From: Oceanicola sp. 502str15
Lineage (GTDB): Bacteria; Pseudomonadota; Alphaproteobacteria; Rhodobacterales; Rhodobacteraceae
Assembly (NCBI RefSeq): GCF_024105635.1
Contig: NZ_WYDQ01000001.1
Span: forward strand, 3,286,501-3,350,500
Reading direction: 5' to 3'
DNA: 64,000 nt
Shown here: one piece after another, positions 1 to 8,947 of the stretch
How positions within the stretch are numbered: position 1 is the first letter of the stretch
Layout of the letters: each line of letters begins with the position of its first letter
Translations under genes and position numbers: made by a program
The notes under the pieces: model-generated
What the model saw: only the letters and a program-made list of their open reading frames with translations
What the model was told of the DNA's origin: nothing
Database searches by the model: none

Positions 1-1
1 C

Positions 2-250
2 AGCCGGGTCTTCTGCCTTGGCTCGGGTGACGGATTTTCGGTGCGCGAGGTGGTCGATGCCAGCGGTACCGTGACCAACCGTGCCGTGCCGGTGATCGAG
101 GGTCAGAGGCGCCCGGGCGATGCTGCCGCCCTGGTGTCGGGCAGCCGCCGCGCCGCGGAGGAGCTGGGTTGGACGCCGCAACGGTCGGACATCGCCACGA
201 TGATTGCCGACGCCTGGCGCTGGCACCAGTCGGAGCCCTATGAGCGCTGA
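2..250 (+). CDS. galE: UDP-glucose 4-epimerase-like protein, C-terminal part (5' end outside window)
   Basis: This is an open frame entering from the left edge and stopping at TGA 248-250. The last 80 or so residues match the C-terminus of GalE-type extended SDR epimerases: a SVREVV-like stretch, then RRPGDAAALVSGSRRAAEELGW, the usual 'RxGDPxxLxAxxxxAxxxLGW' tail (seen here in two adjoining halves). GalE interconverts UDP-glucose and UDP-galactose for cell-surface glycans (family knowledge). The NAD-binding half lies outside the window, so exact substrate cannot be judged. It overlaps the next gene (a glycosyltransferase) by 11 bases, which suggests translational coupling and a joint role in polysaccharide synthesis. 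Confidence 0.8.
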   Translation, partial: SRVFCLGSGDGFSVREVVDASGTVTNRAVPVIEGQRRPGDAAALVSGSRRAAEELGWTPQRSDIATMIADAWRWHQSEPYER

Positions 251-1466
251 GGCGCCTCCACGCTGCCTTGACCTTTCGCGGCTGGTCTCACGCGTTGGCC
301 GCGGCCCGCTGACCGGGGTGGACCGGGTCGAGCGGGCCTATCTCGACAGGCTTCTGACCGATGATGCCCCCCTCTACGCCCTCATCCGCCTGCCCCTGTC
401 CTACGCCCTGCTCGATCGCAGGGGCCTTGCCGCGCTGGCCGCCCGGCTGGCGGCTGGTGGCAAGTGGGGCAGCGCCGACATTCAGGCCCTGCTCAACCGC
501 AGGCTCTCCCCGCTTCAGCGCCGGGTTCACGCCGACATCCGCAGCCTCGCCCGCGCCACCTGCCTGCGCTCCCGTCTGCCTTCCATGCTGGCCCGCCACC
601 TGCCGCGCGGCGCCCGCTACCTCAACGTCGGGCACTCCAACCTCACCGGGCGCGTGTTCGAGGCCATGAAGGCCAACCTCTGCGAGATCACCGTTCTGGT
701 GCACGACATGATCCCGCTCGACCACCCGGAGTTTCAGCGCGACGGCCAGCCCGAGCAGTTCGAGGCCGCCATGCGGCGCGTGAGCCGCCATGCCGACCGC
801 ATCATCTACAATTCCGAGGTCTCGCAGCAGCGCGGCATCGAGTGGTTCGGCCGCTTCGGCCGCATCCCCGAAGGCCTCGTTGCGCTGCTCGGCGTCGATA
901 CCCCCAAGCCCTCCGCAGCCGAGGCGCTGCCCGCCCTGCCGCCCGACAGGCCCTATTTCGTCACCACCGGCACGATCGAACCCCGCAAGAATCACGCGCT
1001 CCTCCTCGACGCATGGGAGAAGCTGGCCAACATGCCGGGCCCGCGCCCCGTGCTTCTCATCATCGGCAGCCGTGGCTGGAACAACGAGGCGCTCTTTGCC
1101 CGGCTCGACGCTTCGCCCGCCCTAGGCCGCGACATCTTCGAGCTGCACGGCCTGAACGACGGTGCCGTTGCCCAATTGACGAGGGGAGCCTGTGCCGCCC
1201 TGTTTCCCTCCCATGCCGAAGGCTTCGGCCTGCCGCCCGCCGAGGCCTTGGCGCAGCGAACTCCGGTGATCGTCAACGACCTGCCGGTTTACCGGGAATT
1301 TCTAGGAGATTTGCCCGTTTACCTGAAAGGCAACGATATATATCTATGGGCCAAGACCATTCATGAAATGGCAACAATGGGCCAAGCGGTGCCGAGGGTC
1401 GAGCTGGAGCGGTTGCATCTCCCCACGTGGGAGGCGCATTTCAACAAAGTTTTAAGCGTGACCTGA
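240..1466 (+). CDS. Glycosyltransferase family 1/GT4
   Basis: A 408-residue cytoplasmic GT-B fold glycosyltransferase. The C-terminal half carries the Glycos_transf_1 pattern: TGTIEPRKNH (donor-site start of the second Rossmann fold), LLIIGSRGW, and the E-x7-E type motif EGFGLPPAEAL near residues 338-350, which binds the nucleotide-sugar donor. I chose ATG 240 over an in-frame upstream start at 204 because GGAG lies just ahead of it and it overlaps the stop of the upstream galE-like gene. The acceptor cannot be predicted. Neighbours (GT2, GT14-like, sulfotransferase, all + strand and closely packed) point to a capsule, exopolysaccharide or O-antigen locus. Confidence 0.85.
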   Translation: MSAEAPPRCLDLSRLVSRVGRGPLTGVDRVERAYLDRLLTDDAPLYALIRLPLSYALLDRRGLAALAARLAAGGKWGSADIQALLNRRLSPLQRRVHADIRSLARATCLRSRLPSMLARHLPRGARYLNVGHSNLTGRVFEAMKANLCEITVLVHDMIPLDHPEFQRDGQPEQFEAAMRRVSRHADRIIYNSEVSQQRGIEWFGRFGRIPEGLVALLGVDTPKPSAAEALPALPPDRPYFVTTGTIEPRKNHALLLDAWEKLANMPGPRPVLLIIGSRGWNNEALFARLDASPALGRDIFELHGLNDGAVAQLTRGACAALFPSHAEGFGLPPAEALAQRTPVIVNDLPVYREFLGDLPVYLKGNDIYLWAKTIHEMATMGQAVPRVELERLHLPTWEAHFNKVLSVT

Positions 1467-1481
1467 TACCACTGTGCCGCC

Positions 1482-2516
1482 ATGCCCTCGGGGCGAAGGA
1501 TTGAGTTGGGCGCATTAAGATCATACCGGCTGCGGCTCCAGCGGAAGCGCTGGCGCATTCGAGCCCTGCGCAAACGCCGGGAGCTGTCCGTCGTTGCCAA
1601 TCGCAGTGCTGCCGTCCACCCGGGCGACGTGCTGGCCTTCGTCACCCTGCGCAACGAGCGTATCCGCCTGCCCTATTTCCTCGAGTACTACCGCAAGCTC
1701 GGGGTGGCGCATTTCTTCATCGTCGACAACGGCTCCGACGACGGCTCGCGGGAGTACCTGCAAGACCAGACCGACGTGTCGCTCTGGACCACACAGGCCA
1801 GCTACAAGCGCGCGCGCTTCGGGGTGGACTGGCTCAACTGGCTGCAAAGAAAATACGCTCACGGCCATTGGGCGCTGGTTGTCGATGTCGACGAGTTCTT
1901 CGTCTACCCGTTCTGCGATACCCGGCCCATCCGCGCCCTGACCGACTGGCTCGATGCCTCTTCGATCAAGTCGTTTTCCGCCATGCTGCTGGATATGTAC
2001 CCCAAGGGCCCGCTCGATGCGCTGCCCTACAGCGAGGGCCAGAACCCGCTGGAAATTGCCAGCTACTTCGACAGCGGAAACTACCAGATCACCCGCAACC
2101 GCCTGTATGGAAACCTCTGGATCCAGGGCGGCCCCCGCGCCCGCGCCTTCTTTGGCGATGCCCCCGAGCGGGCGCCTGCGCTCAACAAGATTCCGCTGGT
2201 GAAATGGGACAGGAGCTACACCTATGCCAGCTCCACCCACATGCTGCTGCCCCGCGGGTTGAACCTGACCTACGACGAGTGGGGCGGCGAGAAGGCTTCG
2301 GGCATCCTGCTGCACGCCAAGTTCCTCAATACCTTCACCGCCAAGTCGGAGGAGGAGCTGGAGCGCGGCCAGCACTACGCGGCCAGCCACGAGTACAAGG
2401 CCTACGCCCGCGTGCTGCGCGAGAACCCCGATTTCTGGACCAAGTGGAGCGAGCGCTACATCAATTGGCGGCAGCTCGAAATCCTCGGGCTGATGTCGAA
2501 GGGAAACTGGGCCTGA
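1482..2516 (+). CDS. Glycosyltransferase family 2 (Glyco_tranf_2_4-like)
   Basis: A 344-residue protein with a GT-A nucleotide-sugar binding pattern: FVTLRNERIRLPYFLEYY, then FFIVDNGSDDGS, and the metal-binding VVDVDEFF (DxD about residues 134-138). This arrangement is typical of the small GT2 branch PF13704 found in surface polysaccharide clusters. No signal peptide or membrane helix is visible, so it should act in the cytoplasm. The start is uncertain because no clear Shine-Dalgarno sequence precedes ATG 1482. The stop TGA overlaps the ATG of the next gene by one base (TGATG), so translation is probably coupled. Confidence 0.82.
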   Translation: MPSGRRIELGALRSYRLRLQRKRWRIRALRKRRELSVVANRSAAVHPGDVLAFVTLRNERIRLPYFLEYYRKLGVAHFFIVDNGSDDGSREYLQDQTDVSLWTTQASYKRARFGVDWLNWLQRKYAHGHWALVVDVDEFFVYPFCDTRPIRALTDWLDASSIKSFSAMLLDMYPKGPLDALPYSEGQNPLEIASYFDSGNYQITRNRLYGNLWIQGGPRARAFFGDAPERAPALNKIPLVKWDRSYTYASSTHMLLPRGLNLTYDEWGGEKASGILLHAKFLNTFTAKSEEELERGQHYAASHEYKAYARVLRENPDFWTKWSERYINWRQLEILGLMSKGNWA

Positions 2517-4213
2517 TGGTCGGCTTCGTGATGCTCGTGCATACCGCGCTCGAGCGCGCCAGCCAGACAGCGCGGCATTGGGCCACGAGCGGTTGCCCGA
2601 TCGTCATCCACTGCGACCGGAAGGTAAGGCGCAAGGAGTACACACGGCTCACCGAGTCCCTCGCAGACCTCGAAAACGTCAGCTTCGCCCCGCGCTATCA
2701 TTGCGAATGGGGCACCTGGAACATCGTCGCCGCCACCCAGAAGGCGGCAGAGATCATGCTGCAAAAGCACCCCGAGGTCGGCCACGTCTACCTTGCCTCC
2801 GGCTCCTGCCTTCCGCTGCGCCCGGTGCAGGAACTCAAGGCCTATCTCGATGCCCGCCCCCGCACCGATTTCATCGAAAGCGTCACCATCGAAGACGTCA
2901 CCTGGACTAAAGGCGGCTTCGACAGCGAGCGCTTCACCCTGCGCTTTCCCTTCTCGTGGAAGAAGCAGCGGTTCCTGTTCGACCGCTACGTCGCGCTGCA
3001 GCGGCTGGTGCGGTTCAAGCGCCGCGTGCCGAAGGGGCTGGTGCCGCACCTCGGGTCGCAATGGTGGTGCCTGTCGCGGCCCACTCTGGAGGCCATCCTG
3101 ACCGACCCGGACAGGCCCATGTACGACCGCTACTTCAAGCGCGTCTGGATTCCCGACGAGAGCTATTTTCAGTCCATCGTGCGGGTCTATTCCAGCGACG
3201 TCGAAAGCCGCTCGCTGACGCTTTCCAAGTTCGATTTTCAGGGCAAGCCGCACATCTTCTACGACGATCACCTGCAGCTGCTGCGCCGCTCCGATTGCTT
3301 CGTCGCCCGCAAGATCTGGCCACAGGCCAACCGGCTCTATGCCTCCTTCCTGTCCAATGACCCGAAGGTGACAAAGAACGCCGAGCCGAACCCCTCCAAG
3401 ATCGACAGGCTCTTTGCCAAGGCCGTCGACCGGCGAACCCTCGGGCGGCCCGGGCTCTACATGCAGAGCCGATTCCCCAACCGCGACTGGGAGAACGGCA
3501 AAACCGCCGAGCCCTACTCGGTGTTCGAGGGCTTCTCCGACCTCTTCTCCAATTTCGATACATGGCTGGGCAAGGCTGCCGGCGGGCGGGTGCACGGCCA
3601 TCTGTTTTCCACCGACCGCGTCGAGTATGCGGGTGGTGAAACCACCTACAACGGCGGCCTCTCCAACAGCGCCCCGCTGCGCGACCACAATCCGGAGGCC
3701 TTCCTCACCAGCCTGATCTGGAACACCCGGGGCGAACGGCAGATGTTCCAGTTCGGGCCGGGCGACAGCCAGAAGATCGAATGGCTCATCGCCACCGATC
3801 CGAAGGCGCAGATTTCCGTTGTCACCGGCGCATGGGCAATCGGCCTGTTCCAGCTCGGCATCAATTCCTCGGTGGTCCGCAAGGAGGCAGCGCGGCTGCA
3901 ATCGGTCGAGGCCGAGCACCTGCGCACGCTGCGCTCGCCCTACGCCAAGGCGCGGGTGCGGATCTGGTCGCTGGCAGAGTTCATCGAAGACCCGATGAAC
4001 AACCTGCAAACCATCATGGACGACATCATGCCCGGCTCCCGCCGCCGCCTTACCGCCGCGCCGTTGATGCACGACCTCACCGGCTTCGGGCGGTTTCTGC
4101 AAACGCTGAAGAATCAGGGAATGAACCCCTATCTCGCGGGCGATTTCCCAGTCGATCCCGAGCTGGTGCCAACCTCGACCGATACCCAGCGCCCCTACCT
4201 GGTAAAAAAGTGA
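2516..4213 (+). CDS. Core-2/I-branching-type glycosyltransferase (GT14-like) with long C-terminal domain
   Basis: A 565-residue protein. Residues 1 to about 240 resemble core-2/I-branching beta-1,6-N-acetylglucosaminyltransferases: MLVHTALERASQ, HCDRKV, the acceptor-site-like YLASGSCLPLRP, GSQWWCLSR and PDESYFQSI. The remaining 320 or so residues form a second domain that in Rhodobacterales accompanies this GT14 module (I recall it as DUF5927/DUF5928; this is from memory). The frame is open well upstream, but ATG 2516 sits on the stop of the preceding GT2 gene, the family N-terminus starts there, and the upstream part is only an alternative frame of that gene. Likely role: adding a branch to a surface glycan. 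Confidence 0.8.
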   Translation: MVGFVMLVHTALERASQTARHWATSGCPIVIHCDRKVRRKEYTRLTESLADLENVSFAPRYHCEWGTWNIVAATQKAAEIMLQKHPEVGHVYLASGSCLPLRPVQELKAYLDARPRTDFIESVTIEDVTWTKGGFDSERFTLRFPFSWKKQRFLFDRYVALQRLVRFKRRVPKGLVPHLGSQWWCLSRPTLEAILTDPDRPMYDRYFKRVWIPDESYFQSIVRVYSSDVESRSLTLSKFDFQGKPHIFYDDHLQLLRRSDCFVARKIWPQANRLYASFLSNDPKVTKNAEPNPSKIDRLFAKAVDRRTLGRPGLYMQSRFPNRDWENGKTAEPYSVFEGFSDLFSNFDTWLGKAAGGRVHGHLFSTDRVEYAGGETTYNGGLSNSAPLRDHNPEAFLTSLIWNTRGERQMFQFGPGDSQKIEWLIATDPKAQISVVTGAWAIGLFQLGINSSVVRKEAARLQSVEAEHLRTLRSPYAKARVRIWSLAEFIEDPMNNLQTIMDDIMPGSRRRLTAAPLMHDLTGFGRFLQTLKNQGMNPYLAGDFPVDPELVPTSTDTQRPYLVKK

Positions 4214-4220
4214 GCCGCAA

Positions 4221-5657
4221 ATGAGCGACCGTTTCGACTATTTCGTGCTCTTCGGCGAGATGCGCACCGGCTCCAACTACCTCGAAGAAAACATAAACCG
4301 GTTTGACGGGCTGCATTGCTACGGCGAGGCGTTCAATCCGCACTTCGTGGGCCATCACAACACCAAAGAGTTGTTCGACATGACGCTCGCCGCCCGCGAG
4401 GCGGACCCGCTGCGCCTGATCGAGCGGATGAAGAAAAACACCAAGGGCCTGCCCGGCTTTCGGTTTTTCCACGATCATGACCCGCGTGTTCTGGAAGCCT
4501 GCCTGCCCGATCCGCGCTGCGCCAAGGTGATCCTCACCCGCAACCCGCTCGAAAGCTATGTGAGTCGCAAGATCGCCGCAGAAACCGGCCAGTGGCGGCT
4601 GACCGATGCCAAGCACCGCCGTGATGCCAAGGTGCGCTTCGATGCCGACGAGTTCGAGACCCTGATCGCCGAGTTGCAGGATTTCCAGCTTGTGCTGCAG
4701 CACGAGATGCAGATCACCGGGCAAGCCGGTTTCTACATCGCCTATGAGGACATCAACGACCTTGACGTTCTCAACGGGCTCGCCCGATACCTCGGTTGCG
4801 AAGCCCCGCTCGAAGAACTCTCCAAGAAGCTCAAGAAACAGAACCCCGGCGGCCTTGACGAGAAAGTCGCCAATTTCGACGAGATGCAGGGCGCGCTGGC
4901 CAGGATCGACACCTTCGGCCTCACCCGCACGCCCAACTTCGAGCCGCGCCGGGGTGGTGTGGTGCCAACCTATCTCGCCTGCGCTGTCAGCCCGATTCTG
5001 CACATGCCGATAAAGGGGGCCGCGCTTGGCCCGGTCGAGCACTGGATGGCGGCGCTCGATGGTGTCGAGCCCGATGCCCTGCAACGCGGCTTCAACCAGA
5101 AGACACTGCGCCAGTGGCGCCGCCAGAACAAGGGCGCGCGCAGCTTCAGCGTGGTCGCCCATCCGCTGGAGCGGGCCCACCGGGTGTTCTGCAATCACAT
5201 CCTGCGGGCTGAAGGCGACGGGGCTTTCACCAAGATTCGCCGCACCCTGCGCGAGGGCTACAAGGTTCCGCTGCCCGAGGGCGAGCCGGGGGACGATTAC
5301 GACACGGCCTCCCACCGCGCCGCCTTTTTGGCCTGGCTTCAGTTTCTCAAGGCCAATCTCGCAGGGCAAACCGGTGTCAGGATTGATGCGGCTTGGGCCA
5401 GCCAGTCGGCCGTGCTGCAAGGCTTTGCGGAGCTGGGCCAGCCCGACATGGTGATCCGCGAAGATCAGCTCGATCTCGGCCTCGCACAGCTTCTGGCACA
5501 ATGCGAAATCGAGGCCCCCTCAGCGCCGCTTCCGCAGGAAGAGGCCGGGGCGATGCTGTTGAGCGAGATTCTCGACGACGAACTCGAGCAGGCCGCGATG
5601 GATGCCTACCAGCGCGACTATCTTGCCTTCGGCTTCAAACGGCTCAGAAATAGCTAG
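4221..5657 (+). CDS. Sulfotransferase, apparently two sulfotransferase units fused
   Basis: A 478-residue protein starting at ATG 4221, eight bases after the previous stop. The N-terminal half has a PAPS-dependent sulfotransferase pattern: FGEMRTGSNYLEE (5'-phosphosulfate loop, about residues 12-24) and VILTRNPLESYVSRKIA (3'-phosphate binding, about residues 105-121). The second half begins again near residue 245 with a PTYLACAVSP segment and has VVAHPLERAHRVFCNHIL, which resembles the 3'-phosphate motif of the Sulfotransfer_2 family, but its first loop lacks the usual Lys/Arg-Ser/Thr pattern. Similar proteins in Rhodobacterales are often named NodH-like. Likely role: sulfation of the glycan made by the preceding transferases. 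Confidence 0.72.
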   Translation: MSDRFDYFVLFGEMRTGSNYLEENINRFDGLHCYGEAFNPHFVGHHNTKELFDMTLAAREADPLRLIERMKKNTKGLPGFRFFHDHDPRVLEACLPDPRCAKVILTRNPLESYVSRKIAAETGQWRLTDAKHRRDAKVRFDADEFETLIAELQDFQLVLQHEMQITGQAGFYIAYEDINDLDVLNGLARYLGCEAPLEELSKKLKKQNPGGLDEKVANFDEMQGALARIDTFGLTRTPNFEPRRGGVVPTYLACAVSPILHMPIKGAALGPVEHWMAALDGVEPDALQRGFNQKTLRQWRRQNKGARSFSVVAHPLERAHRVFCNHILRAEGDGAFTKIRRTLREGYKVPLPEGEPGDDYDTASHRAAFLAWLQFLKANLAGQTGVRIDAAWASQSAVLQGFAELGQPDMVIREDQLDLGLAQLLAQCEIEAPSAPLPQEEAGAMLLSEILDDELEQAAMDAYQRDYLAFGFKRLRNS

Positions 5658-5662
5658 GCCGC

Positions 5663-6127
5663 TCAGGCCGCCTGCTGGCCGGGAGCTTCCGTCAGGATTG
5701 TGTGGAGGGTTGCCGGGGCATCATTGGCCCGCAGCTTGCCGCACACCCCGCTGTCGCGCAGCGTGCGGGAAACGAGGGCGAGCGCCTTGAGGTGATCGAC
5801 GCCCGAATCCTGCGGCGCGAAGAGGGCAAAGACCAGGTCGACCGGCTGGCGATCGACCGAGTCGAAATCCACGGCCTTTTCGATCCGCACGAAGACACCC
5901 ACCACCGAAGACAGCCCCTCAAGCCGGGCATGGGGCAGGGCAACGCCCCGGCCCACACCTGTGGGGCCGAGGCTTTCGCGTTCCATGAGGGCTTCGACCG
6001 AGCGTTGCGGCTCGAGGCCATGCGCGGTGTGAGCAAGGTCGGCAAGCTGCTGGAGCAGCCGCTTCTTGCTGCTCACACCCTGCAAGACCTTTACGGCCTC
6101 AGGCTTGAGGATTTCTTGCAGTCCCAT
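5663..6127 (-). CDS. ptsN: PTS IIA-like nitrogen regulatory protein PtsN
   Basis: A 154-residue EIIA-Ntr protein of the PTSNtr phosphorelay. The phosphorylated histidine lies in GRGVALPHARLEG (about residues 60-72). The family receives phosphate from NPr and regulates potassium transport, sigma-54-linked functions and carbon/nitrogen balance (family knowledge). It is the last gene of a minus-strand series rpoN-hpf-ptsN, a classical proteobacterial order. The 3' end is convergent with the sulfotransferase gene, with only five bases between the stops. Confidence 0.93.
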   Translation of the reverse strand: MGLQEILKPEAVKVLQGVSSKKRLLQQLADLAHTAHGLEPQRSVEALMERESLGPTGVGRGVALPHARLEGLSSVVGVFVRIEKAVDFDSVDRQPVDLVFALFAPQDSGVDHLKALALVSRTLRDSGVCGKLRANDAPATLHTILTEAPGQQAA

Positions 6128-6163
6128 GCTCGGCCCGGCCTTCCCGCCCTCCAGCTGGGCGTC

Positions 6164-6736
6164 TCATTGCTGTTTGGTGTCGATCCAGCCGATGTTTCCG
6201 TCTTCCCGACGGTACACCACGTTGACACCGTTATGCCCTTCATTGCGGAAGACCAGAACCGGGGCGCCATCAAGCTCCATCTGCATTACAGCCTCACCGA
6301 CGGAGAGGGCAGGCACGCGGGCCTCCATCTCGGCGATGATCATCGGCTGCAAGCTTTCGGGCTCTTCGGCCTCGGTATCTTCCGATGCGGCGAGGATATA
6401 CGAAGACGCGCCGATAAATTCAACCGGCTGCGTGCGCTCCTTGTGATGGTCCTTCAGCCGCCGCTTGTAGCGCCTCAGTTGCTTTTCCATCTTGTCGCAG
6501 CACAGTTCGAATGCCGAGTAGATCTCGGCAGCATGGGCCTTGGCCGAAGCGGTCAGGCCGGTAGAGAGGTGAATGGTCGATTCACACACAAACTCGTGGG
6601 CACTCTTTGAAAAGACCACGTTCGCATCGGTCGGGCGCTGGGCAAACTTGTCAATCACGGCACCGAGGCCGGACTGCACGTGCGTTTGCAGAGCTTCACC
6701 GATGTCGATCTGTTTTCCGCTGATTTGGTAGCGCAT
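6164..6736 (-). CDS. hpf: Ribosome hibernation promoting factor, long form
   Basis: A 190-residue long-form HPF (RaiA/HPF family). The N-terminal ribosome-binding domain starts MRYQISGKQIDIGEALQ. The C-terminal dimerisation domain includes SVGEAVMQMELDGAPVLVF and YRREDGNIGWID, so the protein should form 100S ribosome dimers (family knowledge). The frame extends upstream to 6820, but ATG 6736 is preceded by a near-perfect AGGAGGT and begins exactly at the family N-terminus. It sits between rpoN and ptsN as in many proteobacteria. Confidence 0.93.
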   Translation of the reverse strand: MRYQISGKQIDIGEALQTHVQSGLGAVIDKFAQRPTDANVVFSKSAHEFVCESTIHLSTGLTASAKAHAAEIYSAFELCCDKMEKQLRRYKRRLKDHHKERTQPVEFIGASSYILAASEDTEAEEPESLQPMIIAEMEARVPALSVGEAVMQMELDGAPVLVFRNEGHNGVNVVYRREDGNIGWIDTKQQ

Positions 6737-6845
6737 GGCACCTCCTGAGGTCTTCTTCTGGGTATTGATCCCTTTGAGCACGGGCACGGCACTGCGCCGC
6801 GCGTGCCAGCGGGCAATCACTATGTAATGTCGCTCGGATGAGATT

Positions 6846-8156
6846 TCAGCGAGTGCGGCGCTGCTCCGCTGATTTTGTCAGCTGGCGGCGTCGGTTGCTG
6901 GAAGATGGTATGTTCAGGCATTTTCGGTATTTGGCGACAGTTCGCCGCGATATGTCAACTCCATCCTCTCTCAACTTTGCGCAGATCTGATCGTCGGAGA
7001 GCACGGAGTCGGGCCGTTCACCGGCCACCAGACGCGAGATTGCGAGCTGTGCAGCATGGCTCGAAACGGGTGTTCCACCCTCTGTGACAAGCGCCGAGGG
7101 GAACAACCCGTCCAGTTCAATGATCTGCCCGCGCCAGAGCAGGGTCTTGCCTGAAATCGCCCGCCCGACGGTGGATTTGTGCAGCGAGAGTCGTTCGGCG
7201 ATGACATTGCGGGTCAGCGGGGCCAGCGCCTTGGTCCGGCCAGTGAAAAAGGCCGCCTGGGCATCCGCGACGGCGCGGGCGACGGTCAGCAGGGTCTTGC
7301 CACGATACTGCACCGCCGCAATCAGCGCCTTGGCTTCCGCAAGGTGCTTGGCCGCCATATCGCCGCGCGCGGCGGCCAGCTCCTTGTCGAAACGCAGCCG
7401 GGGCGCGGTGTCATTGACCAACTCCACCTGCAACTCATTGGTATCGCTCTCCGTCACCAGCAGCTCCGGAATCCGAATGATCGGGTCCGCGAGGTCAAAG
7501 GCGCGGCCAGGTGCCGGGTCGAGTGAGCGGATCAGGGCGGCGATTTCCTCGGCCTCGCTTGCCGTCAGCCCAATTGCCGGCCCGATCACGTTGAGCTGCC
7601 CCTTGCTAAAGTAGGGCAGGCCGGCCAGCACCAGTTGTGCCCGGTCGGCAGAGAGCCCGGTTTCCATCAGTTGCAGCCGGATGCATTCCGTCAGGTTGAA
7701 GGCGCCCACCCCGGCGGGTTCGCAGGCTTGCAGGGCCTGGATCGCGCGCAGCGCGACCGGCTCGCGAATCTCGTGCTCGAGCGCCACGGATTTCACGTCG
7801 GGCTGGGTGAAGAATCCGCTTTCATCAAGGTCGTAGGCCAGCCGCATCGCTGCCTCTGTCACCTCTTCATCAAGGTTCATCAGCGCGATCTGCCCGCAGA
7901 GGTGCTCGCCAAGGCTGGGCGTGGCGGCGGCGGTGTGCAGCGCCACGTCATAGGGGCTCATCCTCGGGCCGGAACTGGGCGCGTTGGCGTCTATGGGGGT
8001 GTAGACCAGAAACGGATTCTCGGTCGACGCCTCGGCAATCATCTCTTCCAGCGTCGCCCCGGAGAGCGCGAGAATTCCGACAGATTGCTGAAGGGCGGGG
8101 GAGAGCGAGAGGCGCTGGCTTTGCCGCAGTTCAAGTCGGGTATGCGGGCCACTCAT
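6846..8156 (-). CDS. rpoN: RNA polymerase sigma-54 factor
   Basis: A 436-residue sigma-54. Region I is glutamine/leucine-rich (LELRQSQRLSLSPALQQS), followed by an acidic linker (region II), the core-binding domain, the helix-turn-helix (HKSTVGRAISGKTL) and the C-terminal RpoN box, here SRRTVAKYRK in place of the consensus ARRTVxKYRE. It directs transcription from -24/-12 promoters with enhancer-binding activators. I chose ATG 8156 because it begins at region I; an earlier in-frame ATG at 8171 would overlap lptB by four bases. The gene follows lptB almost without a gap, as in many Proteobacteria. Confidence 0.93.
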   Translation of the reverse strand: MSGPHTRLELRQSQRLSLSPALQQSVGILALSGATLEEMIAEASTENPFLVYTPIDANAPSSGPRMSPYDVALHTAAATPSLGEHLCGQIALMNLDEEVTEAAMRLAYDLDESGFFTQPDVKSVALEHEIREPVALRAIQALQACEPAGVGAFNLTECIRLQLMETGLSADRAQLVLAGLPYFSKGQLNVIGPAIGLTASEAEEIAALIRSLDPAPGRAFDLADPIIRIPELLVTESDTNELQVELVNDTAPRLRFDKELAAARGDMAAKHLAEAKALIAAVQYRGKTLLTVARAVADAQAAFFTGRTKALAPLTRNVIAERLSLHKSTVGRAISGKTLLWRGQIIELDGLFPSALVTEGGTPVSSHAAQLAISRLVAGERPDSVLSDDQICAKLREDGVDISRRTVAKYRKCLNIPSSSNRRRQLTKSAEQRRTR

Positions 8157-8167
8157 TGCGCCCCGCC

Positions 8168-8947
8168 TCACATGATGCGGAAGCTGTCGCCGAGATAGAC
8201 GCGGCGCACGTTCTCGTCTTTCACCACCTCTTCGGCGGTGCCGCTCATCAGCACTTTACCGTCATGCAGGATGTAGGCCCGATCAACGATCTCGAGCGTC
8301 TCGCGCACGTTGTGATCGGTAATCAGCACCCCGATTCCGCGGTTCTTGAGATCGGTGACGAGATGACGGATTTCACCCACCGAGATCGGGTCGACCCCGG
8401 CGAAGGGCTCATCGAGCAGCAGGTACTTGGGGTCGGCGGCGAGGCAGCGGGCAATTTCCACCCGGCGCCGCTCACCGCCCGAAAGCGCCAGCGCGGGCGC
8501 GCGGCGCAGATGCTCGATAGCGAACTCGGAAAGCAGCTCTTCAAGGCGCTCGCGCCGCTTGTGCCGGTCGGGCTCGGCGATTTCGAGGATCGCCATGATG
8601 TTGTCTTCCACGTTCAGCCCGCGAAAGATCGACATTTCCTGCGGCAGATAGCCGATTCCGAGCTTGGCGCGGCGATACATCGGCAGGCTCGTCACCTCGC
8701 GCCCGTCGATCATGATCTGGCCGCTCTCCGGTATGATGAGCCCGGCGATCGCGTAGAAACAGGTGGTTTTGCCCGAGCCGTTGGGGCCGAGCAGGGCAAC
8801 AACCTCGCCACGGCCCAGATCCATGCTGACATCCCGAATCACGAGACGCTTGCGGTAGCTCTTGCGCATGTTCACCACGCGCAATCCGGCATCACCGCCC
8901 GCCAGCCGCAGCTCGGGGCGTGGGTCTGTTTCGGTGGTGTCGGTCAA
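8168..8947 (-). CDS. lptB: LPS export ABC transporter ATP-binding protein LptB
   Basis: A 259-residue ABC ATPase that powers lipopolysaccharide extraction by LptFG and transport via LptC and LptA. Walker A is GPNGSGKTT, the signature is [13 protein letters not shown], Walker B is [13 protein letters not shown], and the switch histidine is in LITDHNVRE; the motif spacing is that of LptB. The start appears to be TTG 8947, overlapping the TGA of lptA (TTGA). An ATG further in (8869) would remove residues that related proteins have ahead of the first beta strand. Part of the lptC-lptA-lptB run. Confidence 0.94.
   Translation of the reverse strand: MTDTTETDPRPELRLAGGDAGLRVVNMRKSYRKRLVIRDVSMDLGRGEVVALLGPNGSGKTTCFYAIAGLIIPESGQIMIDGREVTSLPMYRRAKLGIGYLPQEMSIFRGLNVEDNIMAILEIAEPDRHKRRERLEELLSEFAIEHLRRAPALALSGGERRRVEIARCLAADPKYLLLDEPFAGVDPISVGEIRHLVTDLKNRGIGVLITDHNVRETLEIVDRAYILHDGKVLMSGTAEEVVKDENVRRVYLGDSFRIM

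Noticed and set aside
1868..2515. Upstream extension of the GT14-like gene
   Set aside because: The translated part is an alternative frame of the GT2 gene; the protein family begins at ATG 2516.
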